Shown: piece after piece, positions 51,329-60,779 of the stretch | How positions within the stretch are numbered: position 1 is the stretch's first letter | Layout of the letters: every line of letters starts with the position of its first letter | Assembly (NCBI GenBank): GCA_000621985.1 | Contig: JHWW01000002.1 | Coordinates: 310,001 to 374,000 of the forward strand | Source of the DNA: Lachnospiraceae bacterium V9D3004 | GTDB taxonomy: Bacteria; Bacillota; Clostridia; Lachnospirales; Lachnospiraceae | Direction: 5' to 3' | DNA: 64,000 nt | Made by a program: the position numbers and the translations under genes | The notes under the pieces: model-generated | Database searches by the model: none | What the model was told of the DNA's origin: nothing | The model's input: only the letters and a program-made list of their open reading frames with translations

Positions 51329-51763
51329 ATGGGAGAAGACAGTTTTGCTGATTTCCTTGATGAAGAAGATGAAATGGACGAATTGGACGAGGCTATACAG
51401 ACATATCTTGAGGATGAGGGAATTGAAGCTGAGGCCGCTATTGAGATAGTTGGTAATGATGTTGATTCTTATGTGGATCTTGTAAGTATGTTCGTTGAGG
51501 AAACACCTGATAAGATAAATGATCTTAAGGAGTTTCTTGCAAATGAAGATATGTTGAATTACAGTGTGCTTGCCCACAGCACGAAGAGCGATTCGATTCT
51601 TGTCGGCGCTGAACCTTTATCGGTTATTGCAAAGGGACATGAGCTTGAAGCGAAGAGCGGTAATGTGCAGTATGCAAAAGATAACTGGGACGAGTTTGAG
51701 AAGATCTGGCTTGAATATTATGATAAGTTCAAGCGCTTTCTTGATGCTATCGAGGATCTGTAA
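51329..51763 (+). CDS. Stand-alone Hpt (histidine phosphotransfer) domain protein
   Basis: 144 residues. An acidic N-terminus (about 1-40) precedes an Hpt four-helix bundle; the phospho-acceptor His is residue 83 in 'LAHSTKSDSILVGAEPL', matching the HxxK(S/G) signature, and 'LSVIAKGHELEAKSG' follows. As a lone Hpt it would shuttle phosphate between a hybrid kinase and a response regulator. The hybrid kinase at 29013 already has its own Hpt. Its partner kinase is not obvious in the window, and the pairing with an S66 peptidase is unexplained. Confidence 0.8.
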   Translation: MGEDSFADFLDEEDEMDELDEAIQTYLEDEGIEAEAAIEIVGNDVDSYVDLVSMFVEETPDKINDLKEFLANEDMLNYSVLAHSTKSDSILVGAEPLSVIAKGHELEAKSGNVQYAKDNWDEFEKIWLEYYDKFKRFLDAIEDL

Positions 51764-51805
51764 GATATAGAACAAGGAGCACGGTAGTGCCAAATATTCG
51801 CAAGT

Positions 51806-51841
51806 GCAAAAAACGAGTAGGGGGATGTAATCCTCCTACTC
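51806..51841 (-). terminator. Terminator of the GH43 gene
   Basis: GAGTAGGGGGAT (51815-51826) and ATCCTCCTACTC (51830-51841) form a 12-bp stem with one G-U and a three-base loop. Read on the - strand the stem is followed by a T run (AAAAAA on +), so it serves the GH43 gene; the + strand lacks a T run. Confidence 0.7.
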
Positions 51842-51850
51842 TATGTTATA

Positions 51851-53479
51851 TTAGTCCAGTCCTTTGTACGTTATACTGTCAAAATATGCATTTGATCCGG
51901 GTGTGTCTTTTTTCTGCGCATATATGCCAAGGGTAGTTCCCACAAAGCCTCCGGCAATATCGGTAGTTAAGATCCTTCCGTCGGCATCAGACAAAACACT
52001 GATATAATCACCTGAATTTGTTTGATCGATCCTGTAAGAAAAGTCAATATTCTGCTCTTTCTGGCAGGCTTTAAGGTGTACGCGTATAAGCTTTCCGTCT
52101 GTTTTATGTTTTACTGAAGAGATATTATCATCTCCAATGTCGATTTTTTTACATGCAATGATATTATCGATATCTTTTTCATCGGTGCCGTTACATCTGA
52201 TAACTTTTAATTCCGGTATGCCGTTTTCTGCAGTAAGGCAGAATCTGTAATTGAAATAATTGCTTTGCAACAAAACGATTCCTGCTTCTTCGTTAGTGGC
52301 AGGTGCATATTCGAGAACACATTCGAAAGAATAACTTTTATGACGCTGCCTTGTACATATAAGTGTGGGAGATCCGGTCTTGTCACTAACACTCACTGAA
52401 GAAGGAGTAAGTCTCATATAACCCGGGTTTTCGGTGAGAGAGTAGTTTGATTCTTCGGGATTGCGAACATACATATAATGATACGGAAGAACAGAATAAT
52501 CAAAATCATCCGTTTCAGGCAATGTGTCACCTTCACATTCGGGAAGATCGGGAACAGGGAAAGTGTCTTCAACGATTCCTTTTCCGGGATTGATAAGAGG
52601 CCATTCATTTTCCCACACAAACGGTACGAGATATGTTTCTCTTCCGAGATTCCTGTAATAACCACCGTATGGTCTTGATGCAAGAAGAACCATCCACCAT
52701 TCACCGGCTGCGGTTTCGACGATATCGGGATGTCCGACATTTACGATAGGATAATTAAGCCCAAGATGTCTGTGGGTAAGAATGGGATTACCTTTATATC
52801 CGGTAAAAGGTTCGTGTATATCTTTGCTTCTTGCCATCGTAACGCAGTGCATATGTTCAGTGCCTGCTTCGGATATGAGAAGATAATACCAGCCGTCTTT
52901 CTTATATATATGAGGGCCTTCAGCCCAGGCAACATCTTTTAATGCTCCGTGCCATATCGGCCATGACTCACCGATGAGCTTCATTGAATCAAGATCGAGT
53001 TCCTGAACGTATATTTCCTGGTCGCCGAAATAACGTGAACCTTCGCGTCTGCCTTTTGTTCCCTGATAATAACATTTTCCGTCATCATCAAAGAATAAAG
53101 AAGGGTCGATTCCCTCACTTCCGAGACAGATGGGATTCGACCACGGACCTGCAGGGTCGGTGGCTGTCACGATAAAATTACCGATATTACTTGCTATATT
53201 GGTCGTTATCATGTAGAATGTTCCATTGTGGTATCTGAGTGTGGGAGCGAATATTCCTGCACCGGCAAAATTGTCGTTGTCAAGCGGGAGCTGTTCGCGT
53301 CTGTCAAGTATATTGCCGATCTGGGTCCAGTGTACAAGATCGGTACTGTGGAAAATCGGTACTCCCGGAAAATAATTGAATGTTGAAGTTACCAGATAAT
53401 AATCATCTCCGACACGACATATTGACGGGTCCGGATAGAATCCGGGAAGGATAGGATTGTTAAAAACAGCATTGTTCAT
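51851..53479 (-). CDS. Glycoside hydrolase family 43 (beta-xylosidase/arabinofuranosidase-like)
   Basis: 542 residues from ATG 53479, seven bases after GGAGGAGG. The five-bladed propeller (1-320) opens 'NPILPGFYPDPSICRVGDDY', where the Asp is the catalytic base; 'GIDPSLFFDDDGKCYY' carries the second Asp and 'WAEGPHIYKKDGWYYLL' the acid Glu. A C-terminal beta-sandwich (about 350-535) is of the kind found in GH43 subfamily 11/12 xylosidases. No signal peptide is evident, so it may act on imported oligosaccharides in the cytoplasm. It is divergent from the ABC import locus, and the two share a 150-base promoter region. Confidence 0.9.
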   Translation of the reverse strand: MNNAVFNNPILPGFYPDPSICRVGDDYYLVTSTFNYFPGVPIFHSTDLVHWTQIGNILDRREQLPLDNDNFAGAGIFAPTLRYHNGTFYMITTNIASNIGNFIVTATDPAGPWSNPICLGSEGIDPSLFFDDDGKCYYQGTKGRREGSRYFGDQEIYVQELDLDSMKLIGESWPIWHGALKDVAWAEGPHIYKKDGWYYLLISEAGTEHMHCVTMARSKDIHEPFTGYKGNPILTHRHLGLNYPIVNVGHPDIVETAAGEWWMVLLASRPYGGYYRNLGRETYLVPFVWENEWPLINPGKGIVEDTFPVPDLPECEGDTLPETDDFDYSVLPYHYMYVRNPEESNYSLTENPGYMRLTPSSVSVSDKTGSPTLICTRQRHKSYSFECVLEYAPATNEEAGIVLLQSNYFNYRFCLTAENGIPELKVIRCNGTDEKDIDNIIACKKIDIGDDNISSVKHKTDGKLIRVHLKACQKEQNIDFSYRIDQTNSGDYISVLSDADGRILTTDIAGGFVGTTLGIYAQKKDTPGSNAYFDSITYKGLD

Positions 53480-53545
53480 TTTGAAGCCTCCTCCATGTGA
53501 TTTTATAATTATTTTATGCATTTTATAGATATTAAATCATATATA

Positions 53546-53574
53546 ATTATAACTAATTCATACAAAACAAACAA
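53546..53574 (-). promoter_or_regulatory. Predicted GH43 promoter
   Basis: On the - strand TTGTTT (53569-53574), 17 bases and TATAAT (53546-53551). Confidence 0.5.
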
Positions 53575-53592
53575 GTAATAGTTTTTATGGTA

Positions 53593-53621
53593 TGGACATT
53601 TCAACAAAAAGATGATATAAT
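53593..53621 (+). promoter_or_regulatory. Predicted promoter of the ABC import locus
   Basis: TGGACA (53593-53598), 17 bases and TATAAT (53616-53621). It sits back to back with the GH43 promoter, so one regulator could control both. Confidence 0.6.
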
Positions 53622-53726
53622 ATCCGTTGGATTAGTATGCAAATTTCACAAAAAATCACAAACTTGTATTGTAAAATGTGGTTATTTGTTAACAATTTGA
53701 CATACAGTTTTGTTAGAAAGGAGCAA

Positions 53727-56708
53727 ATGACAGACATGTCGAAGATTAAAGAAGTATTAAGCAAAAAGATTGTAATGGTACCTCTTATTATCGTTGCGCT
53801 GGTCCTTGTTGTTGTTGTCTGGAAGTTAATTGCGAACAGTTCGGGTGATTATTCAGACAAATACGAGGGTCAGGATCTTTCCGCTGATGTTGAAGGTATA
53901 GCCAGAGACGATACGTATAACAAATATCTTCAAAAGCATGAGGGTGCAAAGAGCCCGGATGCTGTTGTTGACGTTGACATCTTCAACTATACTGATGCAA
54001 GTACCGGAGTGTCGGTGCTTAATGATATCGACGGAGAGGACAGAGTCATACAATCTGATGAGACAGGTTTTATTGAATGGGAGGTTAATATTCCCGAAGA
54101 GGGAATGTACAGCCTCTATTTTGAGTACTATCCTGTTGAATCAAGAGGTATAGATATTGAGAGGGCTGTATATATAAATGATGAGATGCCGTTTTACGGT
54201 GCCGATGCCATAACTTTCAGCAGAGTCTGGTCGGATACTTCAGATATCGTAAAAGATAATCGCGGTAACGATATCAGACCTACACAGGGTGAAGCGCCCA
54301 TGTGGCAGTCTTCTTATGCAAAGGATTATATGGGATATCATATCAATCCTTATCAGTTCTATTTCAAATCAGGCATGAACAAACTTAAACTCGTAGGAGT
54401 TAACGAACCGCTTGTTATCAGAAAACTCGTTATAAAGAATCAGGAGACTATTCCTACATATGAGGAATACATGAAGAATGTTGACGGAAAATTTGCGGAT
54501 GCTTCGGGATCTGATGTGATCAAGATCCAGGGTGAGGCTTCACAGAGACGTTCTTCACCTTCACTTTATCCGAACAGTGACAGAGCTTCGGCGATAACCG
54601 AACCGTACAGTGCTTCGCTTATTCTTATGAATAAGATCGGAGGTAACCAGTGGCGTGTTGCCGGTGACTGGGTAGAGTGGGATTTTGATGTTCCAAAGGA
54701 TGGCCTTTACACTATTTCCGTAAAGGGAAGACAGAATTATAATCGTGGATTCGTATCAAACCGTTCCGTAACAATAGACGGAGAGTGTCCTTTTGAAGAA
54801 GCAAGACTTATGGCATTCCAGTTTGGCAATAACTGGCAGATGAATACCTTGCAGGATGATAGCGGCAATCCTTACAAATTTGCTCTTACTGCCGGAACTC
54901 ATACGATAAGACTCGAAGTTACTCTCGGTAATCTTGGAAGTATACTTACCGATCTTAACGACAGTGTGTTCCGTCTTAATTCCATGTACAGAAAGATCCT
55001 TGTACTTACTGGTGCGGATCCTGATGAATTCAGAGATTACAAGATCGATCAGGTATATCCGGAAGTTATCAAGGGTATGGATGTTGAATGTAAGAGACTT
55101 TATAAGATAGTTGATGAACTCATTGAATATTCAGGTGAGAGAGGATCTCAGGTTTCTTCGATACTTACCGTTGCAGCACAGCTTGAGAGATTCGTTGAGC
55201 GTCCCGACAAGATCCCGAAGACACTTGCTAACTTCAAAGAGAATGTCAGTGCGATCGGTACGGGAATCAACTCACTCAGTGAGGCACCGCTCGATGTTGA
55301 CTTCCTTGTAGTTGAGTCTGCGGGAATGGAACTGCCCGAGTGCGAAGAGTCCTTCCTTGAAAGTGCAATGCATGAGATCAGAGTGTTTATTTCATCGTTC
55401 CTTGTTGATTACACTTCACTTGGTAATATATATGAAGATACCGATTCTTCCATAGATTGCTGGATCCTTTCAGGTAGAGATCAGAGTACGATCCTCAAGA
55501 CTATGATCGATGATTCATTTGTTCCGGAATACGGTATCGGAGTTAACGTAAAACTTATTGATGCAACAACACTTCTTCCTGCAGTTGTTGCGGGAACAGG
55601 TCCTGACGTTGCTCTTACGGTGGCACAGACCGAGCCCGTCAACTATGCACTGCGTAATGCGGCTGTAGACCTTACACAGTTTGATGACTGGGATGAGTGG
55701 AAAGCCAATGTGCTTGATAAAGAATATTATCACAGTTCATGGTTGTCATATGAATTCAACGGAGGCGTATATGCGCTTCCGGAGACACAAAACTATAACG
55801 TTCTGTTCTACAGGAAGGATATCCTTGATGAGCTCGGACTCAAAGTTCCGGAAACATGGCAGGAACTTATAGAGATACTTCCTACGATAACAAATAATAA
55901 CCTTCAGGTCGGTATCCCGAGTACAGAACGTAAGGTTGGTAATACGGCTAATCCGGATCTTGCCAATTATTTCTGCCAGCTGTATCAGAGAGGCGGCAAG
56001 CTTTATTCGGATGATCAGCAGTCGGTTGCCATCGACAGCGAACAGGCTATTGAAGCATTTGAATATTTCACAAAACTGTTTACCAATTACAAAGTACCTA
56101 CAAGTTACGATTTTGTTAATCGTTTCAGGTCTGGTGAGATGCCTATAGGTATTCAGGACTTCTCGAACTACAACACGCTCGTTGTATTCGCTCCCGAGAT
56201 CAAGGGTCTCTGGAACTTTGCTCTCGTTCCGGGTTATGAGCGTACCAATGAAAAGGGAGAAAAATACATCGACCGACAGGTACAGTCATGGGGTCAGTGT
56301 TCGATGATCCTTAACAAGACTAACGGTGAACAGAAGTATGACCTTGCATGGAAGTTCTTAAAATGGTGGATAAGCTCCGATACACAGGTAAGATTCGGTC
56401 GTGAACTTGAGAGTGTCATGGGTGCTTCCGCAAGATATGCAACCGCCAATAAAGTAGCGTTTGAACAGCTTTCATGGAGCAAGAAAGACCTCGATGTACT
56501 TAAGGAACAGTGGGATTGGGCATTCGGTGTTCCTGAGATCGCCGGCGGTTATTACACATCACGTCACATTACCAATGCGATACGTAAAGTAATGAATGAC
56601 AATGAAGATCCGAGAGAGACGATTCTTGATTACACAAGAACGATCAATGACGAGATTGAGAAGAAGAGGATTGAGTTCGGATTACCGGTTAACAGCGATA
56701 AAGATTAA
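53727..56708 (+). CDS. Large membrane-anchored ABC solute-binding protein with two N-terminal beta-sandwich domains
   Basis: About 993 residues. An N-terminal hydrophobic helix (about 16-36), with no lipobox, probably anchors it outside the membrane. Two similar CBM-like beta-sandwich modules follow (about 90-250 and 265-430; 'YINDEMPFYGADAITFSRVW' parallels 'TIDGECPFEEARLMAFQFGN'), then a helical spacer, then a type I solute-binding domain (about 585-975, with 'DATTLLPAVVAGTGPDVAL', 'FNGGVYALPETQNYNVLFYR', 'QDFSNYNTLVVFAPEIKGLW'). The binding domain suggests uptake of long carbohydrate chains. The frame opens at 53637, and the ATG at 53727 or 53736 is the likely start; AAAGGAG fits neither ideally. 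No substrate is assigned. Confidence 0.8.
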   Translation: MTDMSKIKEVLSKKIVMVPLIIVALVLVVVVWKLIANSSGDYSDKYEGQDLSADVEGIARDDTYNKYLQKHEGAKSPDAVVDVDIFNYTDASTGVSVLNDIDGEDRVIQSDETGFIEWEVNIPEEGMYSLYFEYYPVESRGIDIERAVYINDEMPFYGADAITFSRVWSDTSDIVKDNRGNDIRPTQGEAPMWQSSYAKDYMGYHINPYQFYFKSGMNKLKLVGVNEPLVIRKLVIKNQETIPTYEEYMKNVDGKFADASGSDVIKIQGEASQRRSSPSLYPNSDRASAITEPYSASLILMNKIGGNQWRVAGDWVEWDFDVPKDGLYTISVKGRQNYNRGFVSNRSVTIDGECPFEEARLMAFQFGNNWQMNTLQDDSGNPYKFALTAGTHTIRLEVTLGNLGSILTDLNDSVFRLNSMYRKILVLTGADPDEFRDYKIDQVYPEVIKGMDVECKRLYKIVDELIEYSGERGSQVSSILTVAAQLERFVERPDKIPKTLANFKENVSAIGTGINSLSEAPLDVDFLVVESAGMELPECEESFLESAMHEIRVFISSFLVDYTSLGNIYEDTDSSIDCWILSGRDQSTILKTMIDDSFVPEYGIGVNVKLIDATTLLPAVVAGTGPDVALTVAQTEPVNYALRNAAVDLTQFDDWDEWKANVLDKEYYHSSWLSYEFNGGVYALPETQNYNVLFYRKDILDELGLKVPETWQELIEILPTITNNNLQVGIPSTERKVGNTANPDLANYFCQLYQRGGKLYSDDQQSVAIDSEQAIEAFEYFTKLFTNYKVPTSYDFVNRFRSGEMPIGIQDFSNYNTLVVFAPEIKGLWNFALVPGYERTNEKGEKYIDRQVQSWGQCSMILNKTNGEQKYDLAWKFLKWWISSDTQVRFGRELESVMGASARYATANKVAFEQLSWSKKDLDVLKEQWDWAFGVPEIAGGYYTSRHITNAIRKVMNDNEDPRETILDYTRTINDEIEKKRIEFGLPVNSDKD

Positions 56709-56758
56709 TTGCTGAATATTTACAAATAATACATATAATCGAAAGGAGAGAACAGTTA

Positions 56759-57697
56759 ATGGGTTCAGTCATGGCTAAGTATATTGATATAAAGAAACGC
56801 AAGTTCAAACACGGCTGGAAAGTAGCAAAACAGTCCAAGATATGTTATCTGTTTTTGCTTCCGTATGCTGTACTGTTTACCATATTCACTATAGCGCCTG
56901 TGTGTATGTCAATATACTATAGTTTTACTTATTACAACGTTTTGGAACCGGCTCAGTTCATCGGTCTTCAGAATTATATCAATCTTATCCTTGCGGATGA
57001 TGTATTCCTTATATCTGTCAAGAATACATTCCTTCTTGCGGCCATTACAGGTCCGCTGGGATATATTATGTCCTTCCTCTTTGCGTGGTTCATCAATGAG
57101 CTGCCGAGATTGTTAAGGGCTATCATGGTTCTTATATTCTACGCGCCTACTATATCAGGTAACGTATATATGGTATGGGCACTTCTGTTTTCGGGTGACT
57201 CATACGGATACTTCAATGCATGGCTTATGCAGTTCGGTCTGATAGACGAACCTGTATTATGGCTTACAGATCCCAACTATATGATGAGCATAGTTATCAT
57301 AGTTGTATTGTGGATGAGTCTTGGTAACGGATTCCTTTCATTCGTCGCCGGCCTACAGGGTATTGATGAATCCCAGTTTGAAGCCGGTTATGTTGACGGA
57401 ATCAAGAACCGTTGGCAGGAACTCTGGTACATAACGCTTCCGAATATGAAGCCTATGTTATTGTTCGGTGCGGTTATGGCCATCACACAGTCCTTTGGTG
57501 TTGCAGATGTTACAATGGTACTCTGTGGATTCCCAAGTACGGATTATGCGGCTGAGACTGTTGTATCTCACCTGATTGACTATGGACAATTCCGATTTGA
57601 CATGGGATATGCTTCGGCGATCGCGACAGTATTGTTTGTTGTTATGATCCTGTGCAACAAGGCAGTACACGCATTGCTTAGAAAAGTAGGAACATAA
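56759..57697 (+). CDS. Carbohydrate ABC transporter permease (MalF-type)
   Basis: 312 residues with six membrane helices. The binding-protein-dependent transport motif is 'FEAGYVDGIKNRWQELWYIT' (about 206), where the 'EA...DG' element contacts the ATPase. It is the first permease of a pair, after the solute-binding gene by 50 bases, and AAGGAG sits ten bases before the ATG. No ABC ATPase gene is in the window, so a shared MsmK-type ATPase is likely elsewhere. Confidence 0.9.
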   Translation: MGSVMAKYIDIKKRKFKHGWKVAKQSKICYLFLLPYAVLFTIFTIAPVCMSIYYSFTYYNVLEPAQFIGLQNYINLILADDVFLISVKNTFLLAAITGPLGYIMSFLFAWFINELPRLLRAIMVLIFYAPTISGNVYMVWALLFSGDSYGYFNAWLMQFGLIDEPVLWLTDPNYMMSIVIIVVLWMSLGNGFLSFVAGLQGIDESQFEAGYVDGIKNRWQELWYITLPNMKPMLLFGAVMAITQSFGVADVTMVLCGFPSTDYAAETVVSHLIDYGQFRFDMGYASAIATVLFVVMILCNKAVHALLRKVGT

Positions 57698-57711
57698 AGG
57701 GAGATGCAGAT

Positions 57712-58590
57712 ATGAAAAAGAATAAAAGAAGAAGAAAAATATTTAGAAAAAGAAAGCCTAACAGATCCGTCGGTGGTGATATAGGTATATATATCTTGCT
57801 TATACTGTTTGGTGTGTTTTTCTCACTTCCATTGGTATATTCGATATGTACGGCATTTAAACCGTTAGATGAGATATTCATATTCCCGCCGAAGTTCTAT
57901 GTTAAGAATCCGACTCTTGATAACTTTGCGGACCTGTTCAATATTATGGGACAGTCGTTTGTGCCGTTCTCAAGATACATATTCAACTCGGTATTCATGA
58001 CTGCGGTTGGTACATTCGGTAATCTGGTGTTCTGTTCAATGGGTGCTTATGTTCTTGCAAAATATAAGTTCCCCGGCAGTAAAGGGTTCTTTACCATCGT
58101 ACAGACAGCTCTTATGTTCTCTGTATATGTAACACAGATTCCAAACTACCTCATCATGACAAGACTTGGCTGGATCGATACTTATCTTTCGATCATCATA
58201 CCGGCGTTCTCGACTCCGATGGGATTGTTCCTTATGAAACAGTTCATGGAGCAGATCCCGGATGCTCTTATTGAAGCTGCCAAGATCGACGGTGCAAAAG
58301 AGGGCAGGATATTCGTTAAGATTGTAATGCCTATGGTTAAGCCGGCATGGCTGACACTTATAATATTCTCTGTTATTGCAATTTGGAACAACAGAGCGGC
58401 AACATTTATCTATTCGGAGGAACTTAAGACTCTGCCGTATGCTCTGCAGCAGCTTATCCTCGGTGGTGTATCCCGTGCCGGAGTCGGTGCAGCGGTTATA
58501 CTGTTCATGATGAGTGTTCCAATCACGATATTCCTGTTGTGCGAAGGTAACGTAATTGAAACCATGGCAAGTTCAGGTATTAAGGATTAA
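57712..58590 (+). CDS. Carbohydrate ABC transporter permease (MalG-type)
   Basis: 292 residues, six membrane helices. 'IEAAKIDGAKEGRIFVKIVM' (about 184) is the EAA loop; the ending 'EGNVIETMASSGIKD' resembles MalG-type C-termini that insert near the substrate channel. An unusually basic N-terminus (Lys/Arg-rich, about 1-20) precedes the first helix. It forms the heteromeric pore with the previous permease. Confidence 0.9.
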   Translation: MKKNKRRRKIFRKRKPNRSVGGDIGIYILLILFGVFFSLPLVYSICTAFKPLDEIFIFPPKFYVKNPTLDNFADLFNIMGQSFVPFSRYIFNSVFMTAVGTFGNLVFCSMGAYVLAKYKFPGSKGFFTIVQTALMFSVYVTQIPNYLIMTRLGWIDTYLSIIIPAFSTPMGLFLMKQFMEQIPDALIEAAKIDGAKEGRIFVKIVMPMVKPAWLTLIIFSVIAIWNNRAATFIYSEELKTLPYALQQLILGGVSRAGVGAAVILFMMSVPITIFLLCEGNVIETMASSGIKD

Positions 58591-58605
58591 GGAGGGAGTG
58601 TGACT

Positions 58606-60090
58606 ATGAAAAGACATATAAGCGGAATCATAATTACATTCGGTATGCTTCTTATGGCAACGCTCCTTGTTAAGCCATCGGTTGTATCTGCCGACAGAGA
58701 TCTGTTTTATACCTACACATATGATTACTGGGGAATTGAACGTGAATCTCCGGATGCATATGCAATGAATTCCGTTATTACAACCAACACTTTCGGCATA
58801 GGCAATCTTAACAGTGCCGAGGGTATGTTCGTTAAGGATGATCAGCTTTACATATGTGATACACTTAACAATCGTATCATCCAGCTTGAATACAAGAATG
58901 ATTCATTTTCGCTTGTAAAGACTGTAAGTGAGATCACAAAAGACGGTAAGAAAGAGTCTATCTCACAGCCTTACGATATATATGTTACGGATGATGATAT
59001 ATGGTATATTGCCGATTACGGCAACGAAAGAATAATTGCGATCGATCAATCGCAGAATGTAACATCTGCAATATACAAACCGGAAGATGAAGAAACCATT
59101 GATGCCGATTTTAAGTTCAAACCAATGAAACTTGTAGTTGATGCAGCCGGAAGAATATTTGTTCAGGCTCAGAACGTTAACAAAGGATTCATGGAATTTG
59201 AAAATGATGGTGAATTCATAGGATATATCGGTGCGGCAGCCGTTCAGTTCAATTTTATTGACTATGTATATAAGCTGATATCGACTCAGGAACAGAGAGA
59301 GCAGATGGAAGCATTTGTTCCTACCGAATATAACAACATTGCTCTTGATTCGGAAGGCTTTATATATGCCACCATCGGAACATATGATGAAAGCACAGGT
59401 TCTGCCGATCCTGTAAGAAAGCTTAATGCAAAGGGTAATGATATTCTTATACGTAACGGATATTTTGATCCGAGAGGAGATATCCAGTACGGTGCCGGCG
59501 GCGGTTACACCGGACCATCCAAATTTGTGGATGTAGCCGTACTTGATAACGATTGTTATTACTGCCTTGATTCAAACAGGGGAAGAATATTCGGATATGA
59601 TTTCCAGGGTAATATGCTGTATGCTTTCGGTGGAATAGGATACAGGGAAGGAAGCTTCAAACTTCCTGTAGCCATTGAAGAATTAGGCGATTCGCTTCTT
59701 ATACTTGATAAAGAACTTGGTACTATCACTCAGATGACACTGACTGATTACGGCAAGCAGATCAATAATGCTCTTTTGACATATAAGAAAGGTGAATATG
59801 ACGAATCGGCATCTTATTGGGAAAAAGTCCTCAAACTTAACGGTAATTATGATCTGGCATATATAGGTATCGGCCGTTCATTGTTAAGACAGGACAGATT
59901 TGAAGAAGCGATGTCTTACTTCAAGCTGAAGCTTGATTATAAGAACTATTCAAAAGCTTACCTGCTTTATCGTAAAGAGTGGGTAGAAGATAATATAGGG
60001 TATATATTCGCTATATTTGTTGTGCTTTTGTTGATCGTATTTATTAAGAATACCGTTCAGAGAGTCAGAAGGGAGGTTAATGAGGAATGA
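58606..60090 (+). CDS. Membrane-anchored NHL-like beta-propeller and TPR protein of the transporter locus
   Basis: 494 residues. Signal peptide (about 1-29), then NHL-type beta-propeller repeats ('NSAEGMFVKDDQLYICDTLN', 'PYDIYVTDDDIWYIADYGN', 'YYCLDSNRGRIFGYDFQGNM') to about residue 385, a TPR-like helical segment (about 395-460, 'YEKALIGI'-type, 'YDLAYIGIGRSLLRQDRFEE'), and a C-terminal membrane helix with a basic tail. ATG 58606 is preceded by GGAGGG at nine bases. The protein is exposed outside and could organise the transporter or bind substrate. Its stop overlaps the next start. Confidence 0.75.
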   Translation: MKRHISGIIITFGMLLMATLLVKPSVVSADRDLFYTYTYDYWGIERESPDAYAMNSVITTNTFGIGNLNSAEGMFVKDDQLYICDTLNNRIIQLEYKNDSFSLVKTVSEITKDGKKESISQPYDIYVTDDDIWYIADYGNERIIAIDQSQNVTSAIYKPEDEETIDADFKFKPMKLVVDAAGRIFVQAQNVNKGFMEFENDGEFIGYIGAAAVQFNFIDYVYKLISTQEQREQMEAFVPTEYNNIALDSEGFIYATIGTYDESTGSADPVRKLNAKGNDILIRNGYFDPRGDIQYGAGGGYTGPSKFVDVAVLDNDCYYCLDSNRGRIFGYDFQGNMLYAFGGIGYREGSFKLPVAIEELGDSLLILDKELGTITQMTLTDYGKQINNALLTYKKGEYDESASYWEKVLKLNGNYDLAYIGIGRSLLRQDRFEEAMSYFKLKLDYKNYSKAYLLYRKEWVEDNIGYIFAIFVVLLLIVFIKNTVQRVRREVNEE

Positions 60091-60752
60091 TGGCGATTTC
60101 TAAAGACTCATTAAAAGAGTGGTTTTCCCATTTCGGAAAAACCCTTAAGTATTCCCTACACTGTGTAGTAAGTCCGTTTGATGGTTTCTGGGATCTTACT
60201 CATGAAAAAAGAGGTTCGGTCAGAGCTGCCGTATTCATTATAATAATGACTGTTCTGACGAATATTTGGAAGGTAAGATATACAAGCTTTGTATTCATAA
60301 GAGTACAATGGGAATATTTTAATATGATCATGGACATGTGTACATTCCTTCTTCCATTCTTTATATGGATACTGTCCAACTGGTGTCTTACGACATTGTT
60401 TGACGGTAAAGGAAATATGAGGGATATATTCATAGGGTCGGCTTATGCACTCACACCTTATGTGCTCATACAGCTTCCTATGATCGTTGTAAGTAATTTT
60501 GTTACTTTTGACGAAGGTGCATTTTATGAGTATTTCCTTTCATTCTCGTTGATATGGTGCGCATTCCTGTTTCTGGCTTCTGTTATGCAGATACACGATT
60601 TCAGTTTTGGAAAAGCATTATTCTCGATATTGTGTATCCTGGTAGGTATGCTGGTAATTGTTTTCCTGTTGGTAATGTTCTTCAGTTTGTTCAGTGATGC
60701 AATATCATACTTTATCTCACTGTACAAAGAGATTTCATACAGGTTCTATTAA
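60087..60752 (+). CDS. YIP1 family membrane protein
   Basis: 221 residues with about five membrane helices and a soluble N-terminus, the layout of bacterial YIP1-family proteins ('DLTHEKRGSVRAAVFIIIMTV', 'NWCLTTLFDGKGNMRDIFIGSAYALTPY'). The ATG overlaps the previous stop by four bases. Function in bacteria is unknown; the family recurs beside ABC carbohydrate transporters and DUF5696 proteins in my recollection, suggesting a conserved partner role. Confidence 0.75.
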   Translation: MMAISKDSLKEWFSHFGKTLKYSLHCVVSPFDGFWDLTHEKRGSVRAAVFIIIMTVLTNIWKVRYTSFVFIRVQWEYFNMIMDMCTFLLPFFIWILSNWCLTTLFDGKGNMRDIFIGSAYALTPYVLIQLPMIVVSNFVTFDEGAFYEYFLSFSLIWCAFLFLASVMQIHDFSFGKALFSILCILVGMLVIVFLLVMFFSLFSDAISYFISLYKEISYRFY

Positions 60753-60779
60753 AGTTGCGAAAGGAGGGCATAAGATATA

